Assembly: GCF_003386095.1 (NCBI RefSeq)
Contig: NZ_QREG01000010.1
Location: 25,499 to 89,498 of the forward strand
Reading direction: 5' to 3'
Length of the DNA: 64,000 nt
Source of the DNA: Marinoscillum furvescens DSM 4134
GTDB taxonomy: Bacteria; Bacteroidota; Bacteroidia; Cytophagales; Cyclobacteriaceae
Below are positions 1 to 9,458 of this stretch, piece after piece; within the stretch, counting starts at the first letter, position 1, and each line of letters opens with the position of its first letter. Position numbers and translations under genes: made by a program. The notes below the pieces were generated by a model. It had not been told where the DNA came from. It saw only the letters and a program-made list of their open reading frames with translations, and made no database searches.

Positions 1-108
1 GTCATAGACTGTGTTTAGTGTCTGAGTAGGTCGGTCATCCCAGGTTTGAGCCCAAAGGCTACTGTGCCCAATACTAAAAATCAACAGTCCTAGTATGTAT
101 TTTTTCAT
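1..108 (-). CDS. N-terminal end of a secreted protein, cut by the window edge
   Basis: Only the first 36 codons are present. They begin MKKYILGLLIFSIGHSSLWAQ, a typical Sec signal peptide with a probable cleavage after the AQ, followed by TWDDRPTQTLNTVYD. The mature part is too short to assign a family. The start is supported by the signal peptide and by a copy of the shared 16-bp regulatory element 95 bp upstream (204-219). That suggests the gene heads its own transcription unit within the same regulon. Confidence 0.7.
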   Translation of the reverse strand, partial: MKKYILGLLIFSIGHSSLWAQTWDDRPTQTLNTVYD

Positions 109-203
109 TTGAACTTTTGTCCTAATCATTTGTCCAACTCCAGAAATTGAGTCAGGGAAAGAAGAATCCTAATTACTAATTTATATTTTGGGTTTGCGAA
201 GTT

Positions 204-219
204 TATCCTGCACGTACCT
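204..219 (-). promoter_or_regulatory. Putative shared operator, copy 1
   Basis: Read toward the gene starting at 108, the site is AGGTACGTGCAGGATA. It matches the element found before six other units in this window, with two AGG-type half sites spaced 10 bp. It is followed directly by AACTTCG, resembling the sequence after the copy at 45230-45245. The binding protein is not known. Confidence 0.6.
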
Positions 220-295
220 GAACGGCCATATCCAGTTGAAGTAATAATACATACTCGGATGGCAGGCTAGCTCCAGTTTGTACCACTGAGAAGAA

Positions 296-1018
296 CTAAT
301 TCACTTTAATTCTTACATTTCTGTATTCAATTTTCATTGGAGGGCCGACATGTACCTGAACCCCAAGAAAGCCCCCTGTAGATCTGTTTTCGTCATCATC
401 ATCTATGATCACACACATAAGCTGCCCATTTATTAGATGAGAAATTGTGTTGCCCCTGACCAGAATATGGTATTCATTCCAATCGTTAGATTTGATGAGT
501 TTTGACAGGTCTGTTTTATCGCCCGAGGAACCGATTTCTAGTGGTTTTGACTTTTCTGATATTTGAGTAACCTGCCCTCTTAAAGCGAGAAATGTACGCC
601 CTCTTTCTTCATAGTTTTGGCCCGTCCATTGGTTAGCTCCATCAATGTCCGCCTGATACCCTTTTAGCGCGTAGGGCTTGTTAGCAACCTTTTGACTATG
701 ATAATTGATTCCGCTATTGCCATTTGGTGATATTCTAAACTCAGCCTTTAATTCCAGGTTACCTACAAGTGAGTCTTTATATATCAAAAAGGAATTTTCT
801 TCAAGAAGGTTGTCTTCGGTGACGATACCAACAATACAGCTATCTTGAACGGACCAATATTCTGGATCCCCAAACCAGCCTTGCAACGAGTATCCATTAA
901 AGATCTGCTTGAAGCCTTCCTCGCTATCTGCTCGCACTGGAAATTGTGCGCTTGACAGGAATAATAAGTGGCAGAATAAAAGACTCAACAGTGTTTTAAT
1001 ACAGATGGATTTGGTCAT
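296..1018 (-). CDS. Secreted DUF1080 / 3-keto-disaccharide hydrolase domain protein
   Basis: This 240-residue protein has an N-terminal signal peptide (about residues 1-30) followed by a single concanavalin-like jelly-roll domain of the DUF1080 (3-keto-disaccharide hydrolase) type. Family marks are FNGYSLQGW near residue 41, the NSGINYHSQ segment, YQADIDGANQWTG, and the closing IEYRNVRIKVN. Members bind or hydrolyse sugars outside the cytoplasm, and several are auxiliary to glycan degradation; the exact reaction here cannot be told. It is the last complete gene of the long minus-strand operon, 184 bp after the sulfatase, so it may also have its own promoter. Confidence 0.8.
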   Translation of the reverse strand: MTKSICIKTLLSLLFCHLLFLSSAQFPVRADSEEGFKQIFNGYSLQGWFGDPEYWSVQDSCIVGIVTEDNLLEENSFLIYKDSLVGNLELKAEFRISPNGNSGINYHSQKVANKPYALKGYQADIDGANQWTGQNYEERGRTFLALRGQVTQISEKSKPLEIGSSGDKTDLSKLIKSNDWNEYHILVRGNTISHLINGQLMCVIIDDDDENRSTGGFLGVQVHVGPPMKIEYRNVRIKVN

Positions 1019-1202
1019 ACTCTTATGTTTATATGGTCGATCAGGTGGCTACAAGACGCTGAGGCGAACGGCCTATTTTACCTTTGTTGGGTAGTTGTAC
1101 ATTTATATTACTTCAGTTCGTTTCATACTGATTTACATGATTGGTTAGATGTTTAAGGGGAGCATTTTTTGTTTCCCTTTTTTATGAACTGATTATTGCA
1201 TT

Positions 1203-2669
1203 CTAGTTTGACAGAGCGTTCAACTTCTCAATTATATTAGAAGTGTATTCAGAACGTATTTGGGATGCAGATTCCTTGTTGTATAAATCTTTCCATTCGT
1301 TTGGATCATCCTGCAAATCGTACAACTCGCCTCCCTTTATATCAGATTCACTATAGTCTGCATTGTTTTCTTTTCTATTCATAATCAGAATCAGCTTATA
1401 CCTTTTGGTACGCCACATAAAGGAGGCTTCATCGGGGCGTTCATGAAGTGCCGTGAATGCTCCTTCTCTTTGATTGGGTGCTAATAAATTGTATCCGGGG
1501 TGTTGGTCTGAATACGAAACGCCAGCTGACTGCAATAGGGTAGGGAGCACATCCACCAAATCTACGGGGCGGGAATCTGTAACGTTCTTGGGGATGACTG
1601 TTCCTGACAATATCAGAGGAACTCTCACACTTCCGTCATATAGACAATATTTGTTAAATCGGTAATATCTTTCTCCAAGCATCTCTCCATGATCAGACGT
1701 ATAAATGATAATGGAATTTTCCAGAAGACCCCTGGTTTTGAGTGCGCGAATCGCGCGCCCCATCATATCATCCATCCAGGTGACATTCGCATAGTATCTC
1801 ATGGTCATGAGTTTCCATTCTTGCTCGGTGGCATCTTTCCAATAGTCCACGTACATGTCTCGTCTATTTACTCCTGCGGCATGAGGGGAATAGTCTTTAT
1901 CCCATGGAGGCTGTTGTGCGTAATCAATGGAATCAACTTCGTAGAGATCTTCATAGCCTTTGGGTACATTGTGTCCGGCATGTGGCTTCATGAAGGATAA
2001 GTACAGAAACAAGGGACGATCATCGTCTCTTTCCTCAATATACTCCAAGCATTTCTTAGATATCCAACCATCTCGATGATCTTCTTCTGGAACTTTACTT
2101 GTAAAACCTAAATAACCGATGTTATTTTCTTCTCCAGGACCCATAGATGCTATTTCCGCGTCGTACCTAGCTTTTGCAGCAGAATCAAGTTCGGCCATGG
2201 ATTTGGCACCTTCTTCTGGGATTTCTGAAACGTATCTGGTTTCAAAACCTCTGGTGGATGTTTTGTGCTTACCCCAGTGGGTCTTTCCAAATCCAGCGGT
2301 TTCATAACCTGCATCACGAAGGTACTCCGCTAAAGTTTTAGTGGGTAGCTCTTCATCTTTCAGTCCATCAGGATTTCTTAAAACCCCAGTTTGGTTAGGG
2401 TATAATCCAAGCATGATAGAATTTCTACTTGGTACACACATAGGTGCCTGACAAACTGCTTGATCGAAGTGAATACCAGACCTAGCGAGACTATCCAGAG
2501 TAGGGGTTTTGATTTGCTGATTTATTATCCCAAGAGCATCCCAGCGATGCTGATCATCCATCAAAAAAATAATATTTGGCTTTTTCGTTTCAACAATACT
2601 TTGTGAATCTTTTATCTGACAAGCTGTCAGAATAACCATTATTAGTAGGAAATAACTTTGTTTATTCAT
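1203..2669 (-). CDS. Family S1 (formylglycine-dependent) sulfatase lipoprotein
   Basis: This 488-residue sulfatase starts with a lipoprotein signal ending ILTAC (Cys17), so it is probably membrane-anchored in the periplasm or at the surface. The metal-binding start is PNIIFLMDDQ. The formylglycine site is Cys78 in the motif CVPSR, which fits C-x-P-x-R. SDHGEMLGERY gives the second metal-site acidic and His residues. It should remove sulfate esters from the glycan after conversion of Cys78 by a maturase encoded elsewhere. It follows rhaM by 19 bp and is clearly in the same operon. The sulfate position cannot be read from sequence alone. Confidence 0.93.
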   Translation of the reverse strand: MNKQSYFLLIMVILTACQIKDSQSIVETKKPNIIFLMDDQHRWDALGIINQQIKTPTLDSLARSGIHFDQAVCQAPMCVPSRNSIMLGLYPNQTGVLRNPDGLKDEELPTKTLAEYLRDAGYETAGFGKTHWGKHKTSTRGFETRYVSEIPEEGAKSMAELDSAAKARYDAEIASMGPGEENNIGYLGFTSKVPEEDHRDGWISKKCLEYIEERDDDRPLFLYLSFMKPHAGHNVPKGYEDLYEVDSIDYAQQPPWDKDYSPHAAGVNRRDMYVDYWKDATEQEWKLMTMRYYANVTWMDDMMGRAIRALKTRGLLENSIIIYTSDHGEMLGERYYRFNKYCLYDGSVRVPLILSGTVIPKNVTDSRPVDLVDVLPTLLQSAGVSYSDQHPGYNLLAPNQREGAFTALHERPDEASFMWRTKRYKLILIMNRKENNADYSESDIKGGELYDLQDDPNEWKDLYNKESASQIRSEYTSNIIEKLNALSN

Positions 2670-2688
2670 TGGTCTGAATTATTAAATA

Positions 2689-3003
2689 TTATTTTAAGTA
2701 AAAAACTTCTGTCAGCTCCTGAGCTATTGGGCTATTGTCTTCGTTTGTTTCCATAATATCCGCCATGTACTCCCACCAATCACGACAAACTGTTGTGTTT
2801 GCTATGTTTTTCCAACGCTCCTCACATTCGATATTGACATACCCGAACAATGTATTGGTGTCTTCATCATAAAATATGCTGTAATCGTGTGCACCCTGCT
2901 CTTTTAATGTGATTTCAAGCGTTTCCCAAATAGGGTTGTGACGATTGGTATACTCCTCCAGGGCCCCCGGATGTAATTTCATTTTAAAGGCTTTTCTTAT
3001 CAT
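2689..3003 (-). CDS. rhaM: L-rhamnose mutarotase
   Basis: This 104-residue cytoplasmic protein matches the length and full pattern of the RhaM/YiiL family. It starts MIRKAFKMKLHPGALEEY, has RHNPIW with the conserved Tyr and His of the active pocket, a central DYSIFYDEDTNTLFGYV, and the WWEYMADIM motif near the C-terminus. The family interconverts alpha- and beta-L-rhamnose so that it can enter isomerisation. Its position inside a sulfatase/glycosidase operon is direct evidence that L-rhamnose is a breakdown product of the target glycan. It lies 27 bp after the CBM9-like/PKD protein gene. Confidence 0.95.
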   Translation of the reverse strand: MIRKAFKMKLHPGALEEYTNRHNPIWETLEITLKEQGAHDYSIFYDEDTNTLFGYVNIECEERWKNIANTTVCRDWWEYMADIMETNEDNSPIAQELTEVFYLK

Positions 3004-3030
3004 GTGATGTGTCTATTTTCCATTAATATT

Positions 3031-4116
3031 TTATTGAGTCACAACATCCCAGACCTTAGACCTGATGGATTTTCCTGCTGGCCCTTCTACGGTTAGGGTC
3101 ACGGTCCATGTGCCTCCCTGCTTATATATGTGCTTGGGGTGTTGTTCTGTAGAGTTAGTGTTGTCACCAAAATCCCAATGCCATTTTTCTATCTTCCCCT
3201 GCGATTCATCTTTGAACTGAATCCACCTACTAGATCGGTCCACCTCTAAAAATGACCAGTTAGCTGCTATGGGTTTTTGCCATTCTGGCTCCAATGGCAT
3301 TAGTCGGAATGCACATAGATACGAGGCGTCATAAATCATTTTGGTGTCATGGGCGATATTCATGAAGGCCTCACACTTGCCTTTTCCATCAAAATCTAAA
3401 ATACACCATGCCAGGCCAATAAAATCGTCTTCTTTTAGTTGGGAAACTGATGATTTACTGAAACCATCAAAGGCTGCATGATCGAAAGGAGTGATGTAAA
3501 ACTCCATCTGTAACCTACCACTTTCACCATGTTCAAAATCAAAGGCAGAAGCTGAGTTATAATGCGGAAATTCTTTGATCCATGGTGTGTTTCCCCAGAC
3601 CATTGCCCAGTCCTTGTTTTGAACGGGCGTAAAAATGTGATAGTTCTGGGCGTGGGATCCATGTCCTTTGTAATGAAGCTCGTTTTTAGATAGCAGGTTT
3701 TTGTTCCCATTGTGCTGATTGATAAACGTTCCTCCTGACAGGTCACCATCCACCACCAATTCAAAAATATCCTGACCAAGTGCATGGTGATCAAAATCCC
3801 AATAATCGTCATAAGCGTCTATATAAAAATAGAGTCTGTTGAGTCCTTTGACCCAGGCTACCTTTACGTCTATGTCATAGTCCGACGGATCCAGATTCGT
3901 ACCGTTTCCAAACCGAGTATCGTTTAGTTCTTCCAGGCCGATAGTATAGGTGTCTGGTATTTTCTCCCAATCGCTAAATTGTCCATCTATACGAGGTATT
4001 TGATTGATAGGGAATTGATAAATTTTAAATACCCGATCTGGACGTGCAGTCGAATATGAAGTCACTGAGATACAAAACATCAGGAGTATACCCAATATGG
4101 TTTTACTTATAGTCAT
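3031..4116 (-). CDS. Secreted CBM9-like plus PKD domain protein
   Basis: The start is placed at the internal ATG that gives MTISKTILGILLMFCISV, a good signal peptide. A longer reading would run into the preceding gene, whose stop is only 10 bp upstream. The mature protein (about 340 residues) begins with a CBM9/DOMON-like beta-sandwich (PRIDGQFSDWEKIPD, then VKVAWVKGLNRLYFYIDAYDDYWD). It ends with a PKD-type Ig-like domain (about residues 285-361) carrying WHWDFGDNTNSTEQHPKHIY. No catalytic motif is seen, so a glycan-binding or accessory role is likely. The N-terminal domain type resembles the tail of the neighbouring GH71/99 enzymes. Confidence 0.8.
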   Translation of the reverse strand: MTISKTILGILLMFCISVTSYSTARPDRVFKIYQFPINQIPRIDGQFSDWEKIPDTYTIGLEELNDTRFGNGTNLDPSDYDIDVKVAWVKGLNRLYFYIDAYDDYWDFDHHALGQDIFELVVDGDLSGGTFINQHNGNKNLLSKNELHYKGHGSHAQNYHIFTPVQNKDWAMVWGNTPWIKEFPHYNSASAFDFEHGESGRLQMEFYITPFDHAAFDGFSKSSVSQLKEDDFIGLAWCILDFDGKGKCEAFMNIAHDTKMIYDASYLCAFRLMPLEPEWQKPIAANWSFLEVDRSSRWIQFKDESQGKIEKWHWDFGDNTNSTEQHPKHIYKQGGTWTVTLTVEGPAGKSIRSKVWDVVTQ

Positions 4117-4126
4117 AACCTTAGGT

Positions 4127-5881
4127 TTAATTGGGTTGAAAGTGATAGTTAAAACGTCTGTCAGGAGCAGAGTCACCATCCAGAAAGAAGCCGGAAATGT
4201 CCTTTAACTGCCCTGGGTTGTCCGCCCAATGGAAATCAAAAGATGTGCTACCCAGTGTTTTCCAAGGAATACTGAATTCCAATTGATTGTTTGCAACAGC
4301 TAATTTCAATTTTTTCACTTTTATCCATTCATTCCCACTCCATTTTTTGAGTGATGTGCTGTTTTTTGTGACTTCTCCATGGTTAATTACAAAATCATAA
4401 CCCTCCCAACCTGTTGATTTATTTTGATCGATATCAATGAAAAGCAGCATCCAGTTTTTATCTGAAGTAGGACTTAGGTCGTTGTTTGTTTTAGCATAAA
4501 AGCATACTTGATCATCTTCCATGTTTACTCGACATTCTATAATGTCATTCCTGCCTGTCTTATTGGTGTATTGAGTGGTTTTGTCGTAGCCCAGGAAGTC
4601 TCTATGCAAGGTATCCCCAACATGGTCATAATAAACAGGTAAGACATCATTCCAGTCATCGAATTCACGATCGATTCTGATACTTGATGTGGAGTATGTT
4701 GGGGGTTTGTCCATTCCTTTGAATTTGCGAATGTTGCTGATCAGTTGATAATAGTAGTTGTCTGAGTGTCCACCTTTCATAGGAGCAATATCCCTATTAA
4801 ACTCTTGAGTAAAAGCATCTACGAAGAAGGTGTCGCCTTCCTTGATTGGCCTGCCCCCATATTGTTTTCTTTTATCATCGTTGATGAATCGCTGGGCGAC
4901 CCATTCGTTCCATTGGGTTATCATAATAACCTGCGGGTCTACTTCTAATGCACGTTCCCATTGCTCTGCAAAATACAAGCCCTGGTCTGTATACCCGGTC
5001 ATGTAGTATTTGTCTACTTCGGGTTGCTCACCATTGTTGAAACTTTTACCCATCGGTTGTAGGGGATGGTTTGCTGTAGTTACTACGATTTGCTCGGGAA
5101 TTTGGCGCGATTTGCTCCAGCCATAATCTTGAGGATGTGTATCTAGCCACTGCCAGTGATTAGGCTCTTTCGGAGTGTCTGTCCAGGCCCAGCTGTATTT
5201 TATTGTAAAGAAGTCTTTTACCTCAGACCTCAATACCGGATCGTTTTCATGCCCAAGTATCAGCGGCTTTCCATCCCAGTAAAACCAAAGCTCTTTAAAG
5301 AGTGCTTTTGAGTAGAACTCATCATAAAGTTCGTTGAGTACTCGACCACTTTTTGTGTTTGAAAGAAAACAGATTTCGGGCGTATTGATTCCTTGTTTTC
5401 TCATCTCGAGGGAGATTTCACAAAGCACTTTTACTGTACTCAGGTAAGTGAAGTTATTGGTGACATCAAAGAAGATGAAGTCGATATCCGCATTGGCAAA
5501 CATTTGCAAATCATGCCTGATTACCCACGGATCGTCAGGAAGGTAATATCCGTATTCTGGTTCACCCCAAAAATGAAACTTCCCTTTTGGACCGTATTCT
5601 GGGTTTTCGGGATTCTCTTTTAAAATCTTCGTGATGTCATATACAGTATTGTCATGGTAACCATGCCAGATGTAATAGAACATCCCCACCAGTTTGCCGG
5701 GCCGCTTATCCCCAACCTCTTCATGAGTAGGAAGGGACCTGCCCAGCGCATCTGTGCCCACCCAATCATCTGTAGAAAATTTTGGCCCCTTAAAAACTTG
5801 AGACTCTAAACTTTGAGCATTTGACCTGTAAAATATGGTCAAGAGTAGTAATGAATATAACGGTATAAATAACTTATTCAT
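4127..5881 (-). CDS. GH71/99-like glycosidase with C-terminal CBM9-like domain
   Basis: This 584-residue protein has an N-terminal signal peptide (cleavage after SNAQ). A GH71/99-like TIM-barrel spans about residues 30-400: DDWVGTDALGR entry motif, GMFYYIWHGYH, FANADIDFIFFDVTNN, and MITQWNEW near residue 320. The Glu of the last motif is the obvious candidate catalytic acid. A CBM9-like sandwich closes the protein (about 405-584), ending DGDSAPDRRFNYHF. Two further modules of this type lie in the same operon, at 12538 and 9425. Known GH99 enzymes cut alpha-mannosidic bonds, but this group is distant and the linkage it cuts is unknown. The stop lies 10 bp before the next gene's start. Confidence 0.75.
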   Translation of the reverse strand: MNKLFIPLYSLLLLTIFYRSNAQSLESQVFKGPKFSTDDWVGTDALGRSLPTHEEVGDKRPGKLVGMFYYIWHGYHDNTVYDITKILKENPENPEYGPKGKFHFWGEPEYGYYLPDDPWVIRHDLQMFANADIDFIFFDVTNNFTYLSTVKVLCEISLEMRKQGINTPEICFLSNTKSGRVLNELYDEFYSKALFKELWFYWDGKPLILGHENDPVLRSEVKDFFTIKYSWAWTDTPKEPNHWQWLDTHPQDYGWSKSRQIPEQIVVTTANHPLQPMGKSFNNGEQPEVDKYYMTGYTDQGLYFAEQWERALEVDPQVIMITQWNEWVAQRFINDDKRKQYGGRPIKEGDTFFVDAFTQEFNRDIAPMKGGHSDNYYYQLISNIRKFKGMDKPPTYSTSSIRIDREFDDWNDVLPVYYDHVGDTLHRDFLGYDKTTQYTNKTGRNDIIECRVNMEDDQVCFYAKTNNDLSPTSDKNWMLLFIDIDQNKSTGWEGYDFVINHGEVTKNSTSLKKWSGNEWIKVKKLKLAVANNQLEFSIPWKTLGSTSFDFHWADNPGQLKDISGFFLDGDSAPDRRFNYHFQPN

Positions 5882-5884
5882 GAG

Positions 5885-7969
5885 TTATTTCTTTTGTCTG
5901 TCCAGTAGATAGTAAATGTTGTTGGCCACTCCAGCAGGCATAATCATCATTCCTCCATAATTTCCGGTGACGCTATTGTGCGTGTCAGGGTAGGCATATT
6001 CGTACTCACCGTTCAGATATCGCTCATAAGTTTCAGGCAAGTTGTGTGGCAACCATTTTCTTTCGGCGCTTACATTGAGCCAACGGATAATAGCATGTGT
6101 GATCCCTTTTTGATATTTGATCCAGTCTATTTCAGGGTCAATTTCATCCCATTTCAAATTGTTGCTGGCAACATCTGAAAATACAGCCAGTACTTCCCAT
6201 TGGACATGATCCCGCACCCAATTTGCGAAATACCAATCGCTGGAACTGAGTACAGGTTTGGTGTTGTATAACATCTCTATATTTTTTGGCTCCCACAGAT
6301 GGGTAAATACCAGAAGAGTTCTCATCCAGTAAATAGCCTTATTTTTATACTTTTCGTCATTGAATTGTTCGTACGCTAAGTAATTGCCAACTGCTGCATG
6401 GCCTGCTGCCAACAGGTTGGCAGCATGTAGTGGGGTTTCCCAAAAGTCTCCAGCTTCCGGGCGTCTCATTTCCAGACAGAAATCAAAGGCTTTTCTGGCT
6501 GCATCTAAAAAACGCTTATCACCTGTAGCTGTACCAATCTTCAACAAGGTAGTGGCTGGTCTGATGGTTATATCCAGAGCAGTTTCTCCTCTAAGCCCCA
6601 TGGGCTCTATAAATGAGGTTGCTACTTTAAAGTCGTCCTTTCCAATGTCATTGGGGTTAAAAGGGAAGGATCCATCTTCGTTTTGCTCGGAGAGAAGGGC
6701 TTCACCTCTTTTGATTTGGTCATCCTGGCTGTTTCTTTCATTGTTGATTTGATTTTTGGACCATTTTAATTTTGTTTTCAGCTCTTTGGCTAAAGGTGTC
6801 CTCTTGTTTTCGCTTACATACCGCTCCAGAAAACTCGGGACATTTGGTTTGATAGTTTTTTCGGGACGTTGGATCAGGCCAAAACCTTTACCCTCATGCC
6901 AAAAGTTGGTGTTGTAAGCATTGGCAATTCTGTCGAGGGTTTCTTTGTATGACCACCGGAGGGCCGATGGTTCAGGTAAGCCTTGTCTTTTGACATAATC
7001 GACCATCACATCTACACTGTTGCCTTCGGTGAGCCAAATCTCAGCATCGAAATTGATCATTTGACCAATTTTTAGTTCTAAGGGAATTTGAGCGTATATT
7101 TCGTTTTCATGTCCCTCAATGGATGCATCTGGCACCATAAGGCCCATTAGGTGATTGCTTTTGCGATCGACAAAGTTAGGAGAGGCGAAAACGGGCTGAG
7201 GGTTGTGCTCTCGGTAATTGAACCAGCGCGTAGCGGTCTGATTTGGGTTCCAGGATAAGCCAATGCCATAGCCCTGATGACTGATCGCCATGAGTGGAAC
7301 GGAGACTTTATTGGGATGAGGGGCTACTCTCATAGCCCATGGGTCTTTAAAAAAGTCCGTTCCGCTTGTCCACTCATCGCCTATCGCCCAATCTACACCA
7401 GGAAGGATAGCGTCTTCCTTAGTAGAACCAAATGAAGATTCCCCCACCTTTAGCCATGGCCCTCGGATGTAGCGAACGTTATAATTCCCTGAGGCAACTA
7501 GTTCATAACTGGCTTTGATCACTGGGGAATCATTTTTTAGGGTGAAACTCACACGCCCGGTAAGCACGGGCTCGGTGAATGGGTAAACCATCCAATTGTC
7601 AAATGAAGTCCCGTCCAGAACATCCCGTACTACCACCGATTGCACTTCGAAGGTCAACGTTTTACCATCGACAGATTGACTTTTTTCATAGGATTTAGCT
7701 ACCAGCCGCATGGGGATATCCTGATCATGTAACATGACCTCCCCGAGATGTTCTATGATCGCCATCAACTTCCCCGAAGGTGTCAAAAGTTCTCCCCAAC
7801 CCCAACCAAGGTATCTTTGGTAGAGATTCAGTGTCAGTGTGCTGTTTTCTAAGGAGACTGACTTTCCTGCATAGCTAGATTTTTTAAAAATGGGCTCCTG
7901 GGCTTGAGAAACAAGTGCCTGGGTAAATAAGGCCACTAATAAGAATATGTTTTTCTTTATTGAGTGCAT
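5885..7969 (-). CDS. Unclassified secreted protein with beta-sandwich and alpha/alpha-toroid-like region
   Basis: The start is taken at MHSIKKNIFLLVALF, which gives a signal peptide ending VSQAQ; an ATG four codons earlier is less convincing. The protein is about 694 residues. The first half looks beta-rich (GWGWGELLTPSGK, RYIRGPWLKVGE, GIGLSWNPNQTATRWF). The second half is helical with repeated hairpins (RRPEAGDFWETPLHAANLLA, DWYFANWVRDHVQWEVLAVF), as in six-hairpin glycosidases and several polysaccharide lyases. I do not recognise the family. Its place between a GH71/99 enzyme and the decayed remnant, plus export, suggests a glycoside hydrolase or lyase, but that is inference. Acidic and aromatic residues in the helical half are the best active-site candidates. 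Confidence 0.6.
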   Translation of the reverse strand: MHSIKKNIFLLVALFTQALVSQAQEPIFKKSSYAGKSVSLENSTLTLNLYQRYLGWGWGELLTPSGKLMAIIEHLGEVMLHDQDIPMRLVAKSYEKSQSVDGKTLTFEVQSVVVRDVLDGTSFDNWMVYPFTEPVLTGRVSFTLKNDSPVIKASYELVASGNYNVRYIRGPWLKVGESSFGSTKEDAILPGVDWAIGDEWTSGTDFFKDPWAMRVAPHPNKVSVPLMAISHQGYGIGLSWNPNQTATRWFNYREHNPQPVFASPNFVDRKSNHLMGLMVPDASIEGHENEIYAQIPLELKIGQMINFDAEIWLTEGNSVDVMVDYVKRQGLPEPSALRWSYKETLDRIANAYNTNFWHEGKGFGLIQRPEKTIKPNVPSFLERYVSENKRTPLAKELKTKLKWSKNQINNERNSQDDQIKRGEALLSEQNEDGSFPFNPNDIGKDDFKVATSFIEPMGLRGETALDITIRPATTLLKIGTATGDKRFLDAARKAFDFCLEMRRPEAGDFWETPLHAANLLAAGHAAVGNYLAYEQFNDEKYKNKAIYWMRTLLVFTHLWEPKNIEMLYNTKPVLSSSDWYFANWVRDHVQWEVLAVFSDVASNNLKWDEIDPEIDWIKYQKGITHAIIRWLNVSAERKWLPHNLPETYERYLNGEYEYAYPDTHNSVTGNYGGMMIMPAGVANNIYYLLDRQKK

Positions 7970-8019
7970 TGCTAGAGACAATTTGTTTTTGAAGGCGACT
8001 AATGTGGCCCAACTGCTAA

Positions 8020-8393
8020 TTAATGCAGGCTATTTCTAATAACCATCCCGTAGATTCCCGGTTGGGAAAAGCGTAAAAGCATTGAGACGATATTTTTCCA
8101 TTCTCTCATTGCACACACAAACTCTGCATTATTTCGTTGCGCATCCCAATGATTTGTATCGTGATACGCAAACTGTTCTGCCGATTCTGGGTTGAGGTCA
8201 TCGAAGACTCCTTGCACCAATTGGGAGTTGATAGGCAATCCTTCTATTTTATAGCTTTTCCAGTTCCTGCCTTCATAGGTTGGTTTGCCATTGATAAGAA
8301 ATTGTTTTCCCTTAATGCTCACTTTTGATTGGGCAGAGAGGTGCATCCAGGGATGTGATAGAAGGGTTAAAATGATGCAATTTTTTTCATCAT
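8020..8393 (-). pseudogene. Decayed N-terminal remnant of a putative glycan-degrading enzyme
   Basis: A signal-peptide-like start, MMKKIASF, at 8393 runs into a stop, and coding sense continues in another frame. There the segment KVSIKGKQFLINGKPTYEGRN...LVQGVFDDLNP...WDAQRNNAEFVCAMREWKN is well conserved with the N-terminus of a family of uncharacterised putative glycosidases. After EWKN the frame breaks again. The family-like continuation (YRLNAFTLFPTGNLRDGY) is readable in a different frame and then hits a stop at about 8036. Two frame breaks and loss of the rest of the gene make this a relic, probably left by deletion. Recognition of the family is from memory and needs a search. Confidence 0.6.
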
Positions 8394-8522
8394 TGTATGC
8401 TTTTGTACAAGATATTGACGATACTCTTTCTGCCAGTTGACTCAATGAAAAGGTGACTATCTGAGGTAACCCCTGCAAGCACCAGAACGAACGATGGGAT
8501 ACTTGCAGGGATATTTTTTTCG

Positions 8523-9458
8523 CTATTTTATCATCAGTTTTTGGACGTATTCACCTTCAGAATGTATTGCTTTCAGAATATACATTCCTGTTTTAACGCT
8601 GCTAACATTTATTTCACTGTTGGTGTCGGACTCCAGAACAAGGTTTCCGTAGATATCAAAAATTCTAACCTTTACAATGTTGTTGTTTTCAGAGAAGTTA
8701 ATGATGTCTACTGCCGGATTAGGGTAAAGCTTAAAATCATTTTCGATTTGTTTGAGTCCGGCTTCTTGATTCACAGAAGAGAGTCTACTGCCAGAAACGT
8801 TGCTGGCTGTGTAGCCTAAGGCGTGAATGCTAAAATTACTTCCAGGTTCATAGAGATACTCCTCCTGGGTTGGGAATGTGTAGCTAGTAGAGCCGTTTCT
8901 TAGAAATATTTTACCAGTGGTGGTGTCTCTTAAGGAAATGTCTACATAACCATCATTGTCATAATCATCTATCGCAGGCTGATAGTTGCTACCAGATACC
9001 CACGTGTATGAGTCTTGGTCTATGAAGTTATAACTTCCATTGTTGTGACGGAAATAGAAGGTTCCGGTAGTTGCGTTTCGCATTCCAATGTCATAGTAGT
9101 TATCACCATCAAAATCAGCAACATAAGGTTGATATTGGCTGCCACTTGACCAGGTATATGTGTGCTGGGTAGGATAGGTGTAGGTGGTACCGCTTTTTAG
9201 GCGGAAATACCAGATACCATTATTCGGATCTCTAAGTCCAATATCTGTTTTGTTATCACCATTAAAGTCACCAACAATCGGTTGATAATGACTTCCTGAA
9301 ACCCAGGTCAGGTTTGCTGTGTTATTGAAGGCGAAGGTGGATGTGTTGCGAAAAGCGAAGTGCCATGTACCTGTACTAGTATTTCTTAGTGCGATATCCG
9401 TATAACCATCGTCATTGAAGTCAGCTACAATCGACTGGTAATGGGAGCCTGATGCCCA
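8523..9458 (-). pseudogene. C-terminal half of a frameshifted GH71/99 protein: VCBS-like repeats and T9SS domain
   Basis: This open stretch has no good start of its own. It begins in phase at the TGG at 9458, directly after a TAG, and reads as four roughly 50-residue VCBS/FG-GAP-like repeats. Each carries a W-x-S-G-S-x-Y-Q-P core followed by DFxGDxxxDIxLR. It ends with a T9SS type A sorting domain (YPNPAVDIINF ... MYILKAIHSEGEYVQKLMIK). It overlaps the end of the 9425-10627 gene in a different frame. Joining the two with one extra base near 9460 gives one continuous 2.1-kb protein. It is either a recent natural frameshift or a sequencing error. Confidence 0.75.

Noticed and set aside
1140..1190. 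Hairpin-like AAGGGG...CCCTTTTTT as a terminator for the sulfatase at 1203
   Set aside because: The T-run is on the plus strand, opposite to the sulfatase gene, and the stem is only four to five base pairs with a long loop.
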